Positions 44,031-52,442 of a stretch of 64,000 nucleotides of DNA are shown here, in pieces. The notes under the pieces are model-generated. The model saw only the letters and a program-made list of their open reading frames with translations, did not search any database and was not told the DNA's origin. The position numbers and the translations under genes were made by a program. This DNA comes from Anaerosphaera aminiphila DSM 21120 (GTDB taxonomy: Bacteria; Bacillota; Clostridia; Tissierellales; Peptoniphilaceae): the NCBI RefSeq assembly GCF_900129925.1, contig NZ_FQXI01000004.1, positions 58,724-122,723 on the forward strand, read 5' to 3'. The first letter of the stretch is position 1. Every line of letters starts with the position of its first letter.

Positions 44031-45173
44031 TTAATTTACACCCATCCATGATGAAACTACCATTTTCATTACTTCGGAAGTTCCTTCATAGATTTCTGTA
44101 ATTTTTGCGTCTCTCATCATTCTTTCAATTGGATAATCTCTAGTGTATCCATATCCTCCAAATAATTGTAGACAACGTCTTGTAACATCAGAAGCTGTTT
44201 CTGAAGCAAATAACTTAGCCATTGCAGCTGCATGTGCATAAGGTTGTTTCTTAAATTTCATATCAGCAGCTCTGTAAACCAATAGTTGTGCAGCTTCAGC
44301 ATTTGTTTTCATATCAGCTAGTTCAAATTGAGTGTTTTGGAATTGAGAAATTCTCTTTCCAAATTGTTTTCTCTCTTTAACATATTGAACAGTTTCATCA
44401 ATAGCTCCCTCAGCAATTCCTAGAGCTTGAGCAGCAATACCGATACGTCCACCATCAAGAGTCTTCATAGCTATTCCATATCCTTTACCTTCACGTCCCA
44501 GTAAATTTTCTTTTGGAATTCTACAGTTTTCAAATATTAATTCACAAGTTGAACTTCCTCTAATACCCATTTTGTCTTCTGGTTCTCCAACTTTAAATCC
44601 AGGAGTTCCCTTTTCAACGATAAATGCTGAAATTCCTCTTGTTCCCTTAGTTTTATCTGTCATAGCTATTATTATAAATATATCTGCAATACCAGCATTT
44701 GTTATAAATATTTTTGTTCCATTAAGTACGTACTCATCGCCATCTAATGTAGCAATTGTCTGTTGTCCTGCAGCATCTGTTCCCGCACCAGGTTCAGTTA
44801 ATCCAAAAGCGCCTATTTTTTCTCCCTTTAGTAGTGCAGGTAAAAACTTTTGCTTTTGTTCTTCTGTTCCATTTTCATAAATAGGAGCTGCACAAAGTGA
44901 TGTATGAGCTGATACTATAACACCAGTTGTAGCGTCTTTTTTTGATAATTCCTCTACTGCCATTGCATATGCAATGTAGTCAGCACCTTGTCCGCCGTAT
45001 TCCTTTGGAAATGGAATACCGAAAAATCCGTATTTAGCCATTTTTCTAACATTATCCATAGGAACTTGTTCTGTTGCGTCAGTTTCTTGAGCTACAGGTT
45101 TTACTTCCGTTTCTGCAAATGCTTCATACATTTGTTTTAGTAGAAGGTGTTCCTTATCCATCATAAAATCCAT
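44031..45173 (-). CDS. Acyl-CoA dehydrogenase (probable butyryl-CoA dehydrogenase)
   Basis: 380-aa flavin dehydrogenase. Features include FGLTEPGAGTDAAG near residue 130, MGIRGSSTCELIFENCRIP, and the C-terminal QLFGGYGYTRDYPIERMMRDAKITEIYEGTSE, whose Glu (about 366) is the catalytic base of short-chain enzymes. With etfB and etfA directly downstream it most likely reduces crotonyl-CoA to butyryl-CoA in fermentation. No thiolase, crotonase or hydroxybutyryl-CoA dehydrogenase genes are in the window, so the pathway is inferred. Confidence 0.92.
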   Translation of the reverse strand: MDFMMDKEHLLLKQMYEAFAETEVKPVAQETDATEQVPMDNVRKMAKYGFFGIPFPKEYGGQGADYIAYAMAVEELSKKDATTGVIVSAHTSLCAAPIYENGTEEQKQKFLPALLKGEKIGAFGLTEPGAGTDAAGQQTIATLDGDEYVLNGTKIFITNAGIADIFIIIAMTDKTKGTRGISAFIVEKGTPGFKVGEPEDKMGIRGSSTCELIFENCRIPKENLLGREGKGYGIAMKTLDGGRIGIAAQALGIAEGAIDETVQYVKERKQFGKRISQFQNTQFELADMKTNAEAAQLLVYRAADMKFKKQPYAHAAAMAKLFASETASDVTRRCLQLFGGYGYTRDYPIERMMRDAKITEIYEGTSEVMKMVVSSWMGVN

Positions 45174-45245
45174 TTAAAATCCCCCTTACATTTTTGGTAA
45201 TTCAGTTTCAAAAGAATGTTAATAAAATAACATGCCATAAAATTA

Positions 45246-45273
45246 ATTATACCACTTGTTGCAATTTATTCAA
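45246..45273 (-). promoter_or_regulatory. Promoter of the bcd-etfBA operon
   Basis: Minus strand TTGAAT (45273-45268), 16 bases, TATAAT (45251-45246), giving a leader of about 65 bases. Confidence 0.6.
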
Positions 45274-45325
45274 GCATTCTTTTATAAGTTAAATACTTTT
45301 ATAATTAAATTTTCTCTAAAAACAA

Positions 45326-45353
45326 AAAAATCTTTCTATAATAAAAGATTTTT
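45326..45353 (-). terminator. Terminator after pgi
   Basis: Ten-base AT-rich arms (45353-45344 and 45335-45326) with an 8-base loop; A and T runs at both ends. It lies 30 bases after the pgi stop. Confidence 0.7.
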
Positions 45354-45382
45354 GTATTCTAAGTTTTAATTTTATATCTACT

Positions 45383-46621
45383 CTATCTCACTAACTCTTC
45401 TAATATATCTTTGTATTTTTCAACTCCAGGTTGGTTAAATGGATTAACGCCAAATAAAGTTGCCGAAACTGCACAACTAAACATAAAAAAATAAAAGAGC
45501 TGTCCCATATTGTACTCATCTACTCTATCTATTTGCACTGTTAAGTTTTTAACTTCATTCTCTTCGTGAGCAAGATTAGTAGCTTTCATTACCAATTTAT
45601 TTAATTTATTAAAACTGCACTCATTTAACTCCGTGTAGTCTTTACTTATTAAATTTACATCTACATCACTTTCATAAGATACTACATCTATAGTTGTTTC
45701 AAATATATTTTGAGGCCCTTCCTGTATGTACTGTCCCATAGAGTGTAAGTCCTGAGTGTAAGTTAAGTAGCTTGGAAATATTGCATTTTTTGACTTTCCC
45801 TCAGATTCTCCAAAAAGTTGAACATACCACTTTGAAAAATATTCAAATTTAGAATCATAACAACAGAGTATTTCAATATTTTTATCTTCTCTATAGAGTA
45901 AATATCTGCACAGAGCATATCTCACGCAGGGATTTTCTTCATATTTCACATCTTTTATTTTATTGTATAAGTCATTTGCTCCCCTTAAGACTTCTTTTAT
46001 ATCCAATCCACTTATTGCCATTGGTATTAAGCCTGCATTTGTAAGTACGGAATACCTGCCGCCAACATCTTCGGGAATTAAAAAGCTCTTATATCCTTCT
46101 TCATCTGTGGCCTTTCTAAGATATCCCTTGTGTTCACTGGTAACTACATATATTCTGTCCTTATAGTTCCCATACTCTTTTAAAAAATAATCTTTAAATA
46201 TTTTAAAGTTAAGAGAGGTTTCAATGGTAGTGCCGGACTTTGAAATTACCACCATACAAGTATTGTATCCTTTTATTATCTTAAATACTTCTTCCACATA
46301 ACCTGAAGATAGCGAATTTCCAATAAATATAATCTTCGGACTTATTTTAAAATTATATAGCTCTCCATAAATGGCATCTATCATTGCCTTAGAGCCCAAA
46401 AAAGAACCACCTATTGCACAAACTAAAACGCAGTCATACTCTTTTTTAATTTCCTCTGTAACTTTTAAAACTTCCTCTATGTTTAAATTAGGCTTTATAG
46501 GATCAACCCACCCTAAAAAGCCCTCATAGTCTTTTAATAATTTATCTACAGATTCTTTCACAAATTCCTTATTTTTTCTTAGTAATTCTTCGTCTAAATA
46601 GTCATCTATAAATGTTAACAC
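45383..46621 (-). CDS. pgi: Glucose-6-phosphate isomerase
   Basis: Interconverts glucose-6-phosphate and fructose-6-phosphate. Motifs are IGGSFLGSKAMID near residue 71, VISKSGTTIETSLNF near 125, DLHSMGQYIQEGP near 290 and the C-terminal GVNPFNQPGVE. Its 412 aa are shorter than enterobacterial PGI (about 550) but normal for the compact form seen in Bacillota. The start is GTG 46621, two bases after the phosphatase stop and seven bases after AAAGGTG. Confidence 0.94.
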   Translation of the reverse strand: MLTFIDDYLDEELLRKNKEFVKESVDKLLKDYEGFLGWVDPIKPNLNIEEVLKVTEEIKKEYDCVLVCAIGGSFLGSKAMIDAIYGELYNFKISPKIIFIGNSLSSGYVEEVFKIIKGYNTCMVVISKSGTTIETSLNFKIFKDYFLKEYGNYKDRIYVVTSEHKGYLRKATDEEGYKSFLIPEDVGGRYSVLTNAGLIPMAISGLDIKEVLRGANDLYNKIKDVKYEENPCVRYALCRYLLYREDKNIEILCCYDSKFEYFSKWYVQLFGESEGKSKNAIFPSYLTYTQDLHSMGQYIQEGPQNIFETTIDVVSYESDVDVNLISKDYTELNECSFNKLNKLVMKATNLAHEENEVKNLTVQIDRVDEYNMGQLFYFFMFSCAVSATLFGVNPFNQPGVEKYKDILEELVR

Positions 46622-46622
46622 C

Positions 46623-47711
46623 TTACCACACCTTTAAAAGCAAAGCTGTCATATCATCTTTTTGCTTTCCCTTAATAAAATTATCTATGTCATCTTCTAA
46701 TATTTTTAATTCATCAATTGAATTGTCCCTAATAATATTTAAAACCTGATCTGAGCCATAGTTTTTTTTCCTTTTGTTTTGTGCATCTACAACCCCGTCT
46801 GTCATTAACAGTATTTTGTCAAAATTATCTATTTTTACAGAATTATCTTCATATTTTACATTTTTAAAATATCTGGTTATAGGGTATCCGCTAGACTCCA
46901 ATTCAATTTCTCCATCTTCCTGAAATAAAATTGGCGCCGGAAAATGCCCTGCATTTGAAAAAGTAAATTTAGACAATTTTTTATTATATACTCCATAAAA
47001 ACAAGTAAAATAAAGTTCAATGTCCAAATTTAAAGTCGCAAATTTTTTTGCTACCTCTGAAAGTGTCTTTGAAGGAGACAGTAATTTGTAACTGGAGATA
47101 TTTCTAATAATAATCCTAATAAACATTGTAATCATTGATGCTGCGAAACCGTGTCCAACAGAATCCGCCATATATATTCCAATATTGTCCTCATTTATTT
47201 TAAAAATATCAAACATATCTCCACTTAAAATATTTGATGGCTTATAAAAATAATCCACGCTTATATTATTAAAAAAACCTCGTTCAGGTAGTAGAGAATT
47301 TTGAATTTTCTGAGCACTTATCATTTCCTCTGTCAGTTCTTTATTTTTATCTACAATTTCTTTTTGAAGACTTTTTTGCATTGTTATATTTCTAAAGACT
47401 TCCACCGCTCCTACTATTTCTCCATATTCACCAAATATTGGAGAACACTTCACTGAAAAGTAGTTGCCACAAAGTAGTTCTTCTCTTTGAATTATCTCTG
47501 CTGTCTCTATAGTTCTTCTAGTAATATCAGAGCTTATAGTAAAATCTCCAAATTTTCCCACTTCGCAATTTAGAGCTTCGTCCATGGCCTTGTTTACAAA
47601 AATAACTTCATTATTAGCATTTAAAACCCTTATCAAATCAGCTATGCTATTTAATGCTTGAGAATTAAGTTTAGCATTGTTAAAAATATCTTCTTTATAA
47701 ACAAAACTCAT
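46623..47711 (-). CDS. PAS domain-SpoIIE (PP2C-type) protein phosphatase
   Basis: 362-aa soluble signalling protein. An N-terminal PAS domain (about 12-118, with IRVLNANNEVIFVNKAMDEALN and the GEYGEIVGAVEVFRNIT end) joins by a short coiled coil to a SpoIIE/RsbU phosphatase domain (about 150-360). The metal-binding acidic residues are in LSGDMFDIF, YMADSVGHGFAASM and LLMTDGVVDAQ. Such enzymes dephosphorylate anti-sigma-factor antagonists. No partner STAS or RsbW gene is nearby, so the target is unknown. It is coupled to pgi downstream. Confidence 0.9.
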   Translation of the reverse strand: MSFVYKEDIFNNAKLNSQALNSIADLIRVLNANNEVIFVNKAMDEALNCEVGKFGDFTISSDITRRTIETAEIIQREELLCGNYFSVKCSPIFGEYGEIVGAVEVFRNITMQKSLQKEIVDKNKELTEEMISAQKIQNSLLPERGFFNNISVDYFYKPSNILSGDMFDIFKINEDNIGIYMADSVGHGFAASMITMFIRIIIRNISSYKLLSPSKTLSEVAKKFATLNLDIELYFTCFYGVYNKKLSKFTFSNAGHFPAPILFQEDGEIELESSGYPITRYFKNVKYEDNSVKIDNFDKILLMTDGVVDAQNKRKKNYGSDQVLNIIRDNSIDELKILEDDIDNFIKGKQKDDMTALLLKVW

Positions 47712-47801
47712 ATCATCAACTCCTTTAACAAATTATAACATATGGATTTTACTTATTGTAGATTAAACATATTTTAAAATTTTTAAATTAACCTGTCCTA
47801 T

Positions 47802-48935
47802 TTAATCTTTTAATGGTCTAGGTCCATAGTACTGATAGTAATAAGTTTTTATTCTACCATTGTATAATTTCCTATTTCTATTTGATTTTTTCCCGAAATT
47901 TCTCTCAAAAGACTCATCTGAAGAAATTGCATAAAGTGACCAAGTTGGAATGCTCTTATAGAGTTTTCCCAGCTCCACTTCCAGTTCTTCAGTTTCATCG
48001 CCACCAATTCTAACTCCGTAAGGTGGGTTTGTAATTATAACGCCATAGTCATCTGGCAAATCCAATTCTCTAATGTCTTTTACAAAAAAGTTTATGTCCT
48101 CTTCCAGTCCTAAAATTTCGGCATTTGCCTTTGCAACACTTATAGCTCTATAAGATATATCACTTGCAAAAATTTGTAGTTTTTTATCATAGTCTATTTC
48201 AGAATAACACTTGGCTCTCTCTTCTTTATATATATTTTCGTCCATAAACATAAATTTTTCACTGTCAAAGTGTCTGGTAATTCCCGGGGCAATATTTTTT
48301 GCAATCATAGCTGCCTCTATTGGAATAGTTCCACTTCCACAAAACGGGTCACATAGCATTCTTTCGTCATTCCAATAAGAGAGCATTACCATAGATGCTG
48401 CAATAGTCTCTGATATGGGAGCTTTATAAGCCATCTCTCTATATCCCCTCTTGTGCAGTCCGTCTCCAGAGGTGTCCAATGTTATAGTTGCTATATCTTT
48501 GTAAAGTGCAACTTCAAGCTTGTATCTCTCTTCGCTTTTTGAAAAAGTTTCTATATCGTACTTAGTTTGAAGTTTTTTAATTATTGCCTTTTCAACAATT
48601 CTCTGAGAATCTGAAACAGAAAATAATTTTGACTTTGCACTTCTACCTTGAACTAAAAAATTACCATCTTTAGATATAATTTCTCTCCAGTCCAACTCAA
48701 AAGTTTTATCAAATAATTCTTCAAAAGTAAGCGCCTCAAAAGAAGCAAGTTTTATTAAAATTCTCTCTGCAGTTCTAAGTCTTAAATTTAAAATAGCTAT
48801 ATCTCTAAGAGTTCCAACAAGTTCAACTCTACCATCTTCTACAGTCAAGTTGTCATATCCCAAATTTAAAAGTTCTCTTTTGACAACGGCTTCAAGCCCA
48901 AAGTTTACAGTTATTATTATTTTTATTTCATCCAT
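47802..48935 (-). CDS. THUMP-domain class I rRNA methyltransferase (RlmL/YpsC-like)
   Basis: 377-aa SAM-dependent methyltransferase. The N-terminal ferredoxin-like/THUMP region (about 1-155) binds RNA, and the Rossmann core has CDPFCGSGTIPIEAAMIA near residue 190 and the catalytic ITNPPYGVRIG near 290. It corresponds to the N-terminal half of RlmL, which makes m2G2445 in 23S rRNA; the exact site here is inferred. Confidence 0.93.
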   Translation of the reverse strand: MDEIKIIITVNFGLEAVVKRELLNLGYDNLTVEDGRVELVGTLRDIAILNLRLRTAERILIKLASFEALTFEELFDKTFELDWREIISKDGNFLVQGRSAKSKLFSVSDSQRIVEKAIIKKLQTKYDIETFSKSEERYKLEVALYKDIATITLDTSGDGLHKRGYREMAYKAPISETIAASMVMLSYWNDERMLCDPFCGSGTIPIEAAMIAKNIAPGITRHFDSEKFMFMDENIYKEERAKCYSEIDYDKKLQIFASDISYRAISVAKANAEILGLEEDINFFVKDIRELDLPDDYGVIITNPPYGVRIGGDETEELEVELGKLYKSIPTWSLYAISSDESFERNFGKKSNRNRKLYNGRIKTYYYQYYGPRPLKD

Positions 48936-48988
48936 CTTTACACCTCTAAAATATTATACAATGAAATCTTTTTTAATACACCAAAAAT

Positions 48989-49017
48989 AAAAAGACTGTG
49001 AAAGCAAATTCACAGTC
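48989..49017 (-). terminator. Terminator of the MacB-like efflux operon
   Basis: Nine-base perfect arms (49017-49009 and 49002-48994), followed by T-rich sequence. It starts 13 bases after the stop of the last permease gene. Confidence 0.8.
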
Positions 49018-49029
49018 CAATTTTAAAAA

Positions 49030-50286
49030 TTATTCATATCTAAGTGCATCTATAGGATTTAACTTTGCTGCTTTGTTTGCAGGGTAGTATCCAAAGAACA
49101 CACCAATAAATGTAGAAAATCCTACTGCTACCATTATTGCTGTCATTGAAGGTGTCGTTGGAGCTTTGAATAGGGAACTTCCCACATATCCAAGCCCTCC
49201 TCCAAGTATAACTCCAATTGCTCCTCCGATTATACATAAAATTATACTCTCTACTATAAATTGACTTCTAATGTTACTGTTAGTAGCTCCAAGTGCTTTT
49301 CTAACTCCAATTTCTCTCGTTCTCTCAGTAACTGAAACAAGAAGTATATTCATAACTCCAATTCCCCCAACTAAAAGAGAGATTGCAGCTATAGCTCCTA
49401 TTGCAATATTCATAGTACTCATCATTTGATTTATGGTACTAAGCTCTGACTCCGCTGTATATACAGTTGTTTCATAGTTATCATTTTCAGCATAGTAATT
49501 TGAATTTAAATATTTTACGATTTCACTTGAAAGAGCTGCTACATCACTACTGTCTTTTGCAGACATCATTAAGTATTCATAGCCTTCTTTTTCCGGAGGA
49601 CTAATTCTATTTCCCACAGTATATGGTATGTATATATTAGTTGTTGGTTTGTCAGCATTTCCACCCATCATACTTTCCATAGTGCTGGTTTCATATTTAT
49701 AAATACCCACTACAGAAAAAACTTGAAGTCCGTTGCCGTCTGTATCTACGTCTATTTCACTTCCCAGTGCCTTTCCGTAGTCTCCACCAAATATTTCCTT
49801 TACAACTTCAGAGGAAATCACTGCAACGCCCTTTTCTTCTAATATGTCGTCTTCAGTTAAAAATCTTCCGGCTTGCATTTTTACATTGTTAATTAACTTA
49901 GTGCCTTCACTTGTAGAATTAATTCTAATAGGAGCATCTTTCCTGTCGTCTTTTACTTCTCCGCTAAAGCTTGGTCCTGAAATAACTATAGCCTCTAATC
50001 TACTTCCAAATTTTTCCTCTATATTTTCAATCATAGTATCACTTACCATATCTGATTCTTGAGGATTATACTCATTAGATTCACCCTTTGGATTTACCAT
50101 TAATTGAAACTGGTTACTCATTGAAGAAAATTCATCGTTTACAAAGTTTGTCATTGCATCACCTATTGTCATAATACCTATAACCGAAGCTATACCTATT
50201 ATAATGCCAAGCATTGTAAGAAATGAACGCATTTTATTTGTCTTTAAGCCCTCTATTGAAAGCTTTATACTCTCGAATATATCCAT
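49030..50286 (-). CDS. MacB-type ABC permease, copy 1
   Basis: 418-aa permease with one N-terminal helix (about 22-42), a large extracytoplasmic MacB domain (about 45-285) and three C-terminal helices of the FtsX type, including ERTREIGVRKALGATNSNIRSQF. It closely matches the next permease gene upstream (50480-51733). The first ~46 and last ~130 residues are nearly identical, while the extracytoplasmic domain has diverged. With the ATPase and adaptor upstream, it should export peptides or small toxic compounds. Confidence 0.92.
   Translation of the reverse strand: MDIFESIKLSIEGLKTNKMRSFLTMLGIIIGIASVIGIMTIGDAMTNFVNDEFSSMSNQFQLMVNPKGESNEYNPQESDMVSDTMIENIEEKFGSRLEAIVISGPSFSGEVKDDRKDAPIRINSTSEGTKLINNVKMQAGRFLTEDDILEEKGVAVISSEVVKEIFGGDYGKALGSEIDVDTDGNGLQVFSVVGIYKYETSTMESMMGGNADKPTTNIYIPYTVGNRISPPEKEGYEYLMMSAKDSSDVAALSSEIVKYLNSNYYAENDNYETTVYTAESELSTINQMMSTMNIAIGAIAAISLLVGGIGVMNILLVSVTERTREIGVRKALGATNSNIRSQFIVESIILCIIGGAIGVILGGGLGYVGSSLFKAPTTPSMTAIMVAVGFSTFIGVFFGYYPANKAAKLNPIDALRYE
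49031..49416. repeat. Near-identical repeat shared by the two permease genes (3' block, copy 1)
   Basis: This 386-base block matches 50481-50866 with few substitutions, far more closely than the middle of the genes. A second shared block covers the 5' ends: 50194-50297 and 51641-51744 (104 bases, identical as far as I can read). Confidence 0.85.
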
Positions 50287-50444
50287 TAATCTTCCTCCAA
50301 AATTTTCATCTTTAAACAGTGTTATTTATTTCTTTAACACATTGTTATCAAATAAACTAAATAAATTTTATTTCTGCTTTACAGTTTTTAAAAATCTGAC
50401 ATTTTTAGTTCATTTCAAATATTTAGATGAAATTTATAATAAAA

Positions 50445-50469
50445 GGACCGTGAAATAAAACCACAGTCC
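50445..50469 (-). terminator. Intergenic hairpin between the two permease genes
   Basis: Eight-base arms (50469-50462 and 50452-50445, one G-U pair) followed by TTTTATTAT on the minus strand. It resembles the terminator at 48989-49017 in sequence, so it was probably duplicated with the gene, and may reduce expression of the second permease. Confidence 0.65.
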
Positions 50470-50479
50470 ATTTATAAAA

Positions 50480-51733
50480 CTATTCATATCTAAGTGCATC
50501 TATAGGATTTAACTTTGCCGCTTTGTTTGCAGGGTAGTATCCAAAGAACACCCCGATAAATGTAGAAAATCCTACTGCTACCATTATTGCCGTTACTGAA
50601 GGTGTTGTTGGAGCTTTGAATAGGGAACTTCCCACATATCCAAGCCCTCCTCCAAGTATAACTCCAATTGCTCCACCAATTATACATAAAATTATACTCT
50701 CTACAATAAATTGACTTCTAATGTTACTGTTAGTAGCTCCAAGTGCCTTTCTAACTCCAATTTCTCTCGTTCTCTCAGTAACTGACACGAGAAGTATATT
50801 CATAACTCCAATTCCTCCAACTAGAAGAGATATTGCAGCTATAGCACCTATTGCAATATTCATAGTGCCCATTACTTGGTTTATACTGCTAAGTTGTGAT
50901 TCAGCTGTCATAATCATTATGTTGTAGTTTTCATTTTCAGCATAGTAATTTTCATTTAAATAATTTTCTATTTCTTCCGAAAGAGCTGCTACATCACCAC
51001 TATCCTTTGCAGACATCATTACACTTTGATACCCTTCCATTTCAGGGGGACTAATTCTATTTCCCGTACTAACAGGTATATACACATTAGTAGTTGGCTT
51101 ATCAGCCGACCCACCCATCATGCTTTCCATTGTACTGGTTTCATATTTATAAATACCTACTACAGAAAAAACTTGAAGCCCATTGCTGTCAGTATCTACG
51201 TCTATTTCACTCCCTATAGCTTTTCCATAGTCTCCACCGAAGATTTCCTTTACAACTTCAGAGGAAATTACTGCAACGCCTTTTTCTTCTAATACATCGT
51301 CTTCAGTTAAAAATCTTCCGGCTTGCATTTTTAAGTTGTTCATTGACATAGCACCTTCACTTGAAGAGTTAATTCTAACAGGTGCATCTTTTTTTTCATC
51401 TTTTATTTCCCCTGAAAAAGTTGGTCCGGAAATTTCTATTCCGCTTATTCTATTTCCAAATTTAGTTTTAATATTTTCAATCATAGTATCATTTATTAAG
51501 TCTGACTCTTTAGTAGTACCACCTGAATCATTTTTTTCACTTACCAGCATCACAAACTGATTACTCATTGAAGAAAACTCACTATTTACAAAGTTACTCA
51601 TAGCATCTCCAATAGTCATAATCCCAATAACAGAAGCGATACCTATTATAATGCCAAGCATTGTAAGAAATGAACGCATTTTATTTGTCTTTAAGCCCTC
51701 TATTGAAAGCTTTATACTCTCGAATATATCCAT
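50480..51733 (-). CDS. MacB-type ABC permease, copy 2
   Basis: 417-aa permease with the same layout as its neighbour at 49030-50286: N-terminal helix, extracytoplasmic MacB domain, and three C-terminal helices with the FtsX motif. Its start codon overlaps the ATPase stop by one base. It is therefore the copy most tightly coupled to the ATPase. The two permeases may form a heterodimer, or may be alternative subunits with different extracytoplasmic specificities. Confidence 0.92.
   Translation of the reverse strand: MDIFESIKLSIEGLKTNKMRSFLTMLGIIIGIASVIGIMTIGDAMSNFVNSEFSSMSNQFVMLVSEKNDSGGTTKESDLINDTMIENIKTKFGNRISGIEISGPTFSGEIKDEKKDAPVRINSSSEGAMSMNNLKMQAGRFLTEDDVLEEKGVAVISSEVVKEIFGGDYGKAIGSEIDVDTDSNGLQVFSVVGIYKYETSTMESMMGGSADKPTTNVYIPVSTGNRISPPEMEGYQSVMMSAKDSGDVAALSEEIENYLNENYYAENENYNIMIMTAESQLSSINQVMGTMNIAIGAIAAISLLVGGIGVMNILLVSVTERTREIGVRKALGATNSNIRSQFIVESIILCIIGGAIGVILGGGLGYVGSSLFKAPTTPSVTAIMVAVGFSTFIGVFFGYYPANKAAKLNPIDALRYE
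50481..50866. repeat. Near-identical repeat shared by the two permease genes (3' block, copy 2)
   Basis: Partner of 49031-49416. The shared stretch stops abruptly at CATAGT, after which the genes differ, a pattern expected from gene conversion or recent unequal exchange. Confidence 0.85.
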
Positions 51734-52413
51734 TAATCTTCCTCTAAATATCCATCTCTCATAGTTAATATTCTTCCAGTTTCATCAGCAAGTTCTCTGT
51801 TGTGAGTTATTAGTATAATAGTCTTTTTTTGATTTTCATTTAATCTGTGAAATAGATCCATTACAACCCTACCAGTCTTACTATCTAGAGCTCCTGTAGG
51901 CTCATCTGCCAAGATTATATCAGGGTTGGTTGCCATTGCCCTTGCTATGGCAACTCTTTGTTTTTGACCTCCTGAGAGCTCATTAGGTTGATGGTGAGCT
52001 CTGTCGTCCATTTCAACAAGTTTTAAAAGCTCCATAGATCTTTCATGTCTTTCCTTTGCCGGAACTTTGCCGTAAATCATTGGGAGTTCCACATTTTTTT
52101 GAGCATTCGACCTTGGTATTAAATTAAAACTTTGAAATACAAATCCTATTTTTTTATTTCTAATTTGGGAGAGTTCACTGTCTTTAGCCTCTGCCACATT
52201 TACACCTGCCAGCTCATAATGACCAGAAGTAGCTCTATCTAAAACACCTATTATATTCATAAAAGTAGACTTTCCGGAACCTGATGCTCCAACTATAGAT
52301 ATAAATTCTCCATCATTTACAGTTAGGTTAATTCCATGTAGAATTTCAAGCTCATTTGGTTGGCCAATATAAAACCTTTTTACTATGTCTTTCATCTCAA
52401 TGACTTTACTCAT
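51733..52413 (-). CDS. MacB-type ABC ATPase (LolD/MacB family)
   Basis: 226-aa ATPase with Walker A GASGSGKST near residue 40, Q-loop QSFNLIPR, signature LSGGQKQRVAIARA and Walker B ILADEPTGALDSKTG. It belongs to the group that drives MacB/LolCD-type permeases by mechanotransmission. It lies between the membrane-fusion adaptor and permease copy 2. Confidence 0.95.
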   Translation of the reverse strand: MSKVIEMKDIVKRFYIGQPNELEILHGINLTVNDGEFISIVGASGSGKSTFMNIIGVLDRATSGHYELAGVNVAEAKDSELSQIRNKKIGFVFQSFNLIPRSNAQKNVELPMIYGKVPAKERHERSMELLKLVEMDDRAHHQPNELSGGQKQRVAIARAMATNPDIILADEPTGALDSKTGRVVMDLFHRLNENQKKTIILITHNRELADETGRILTMRDGYLEED

Positions 52414-52442
52414 TTATACCTCCAGTGCTTTTTTTACTAAGC

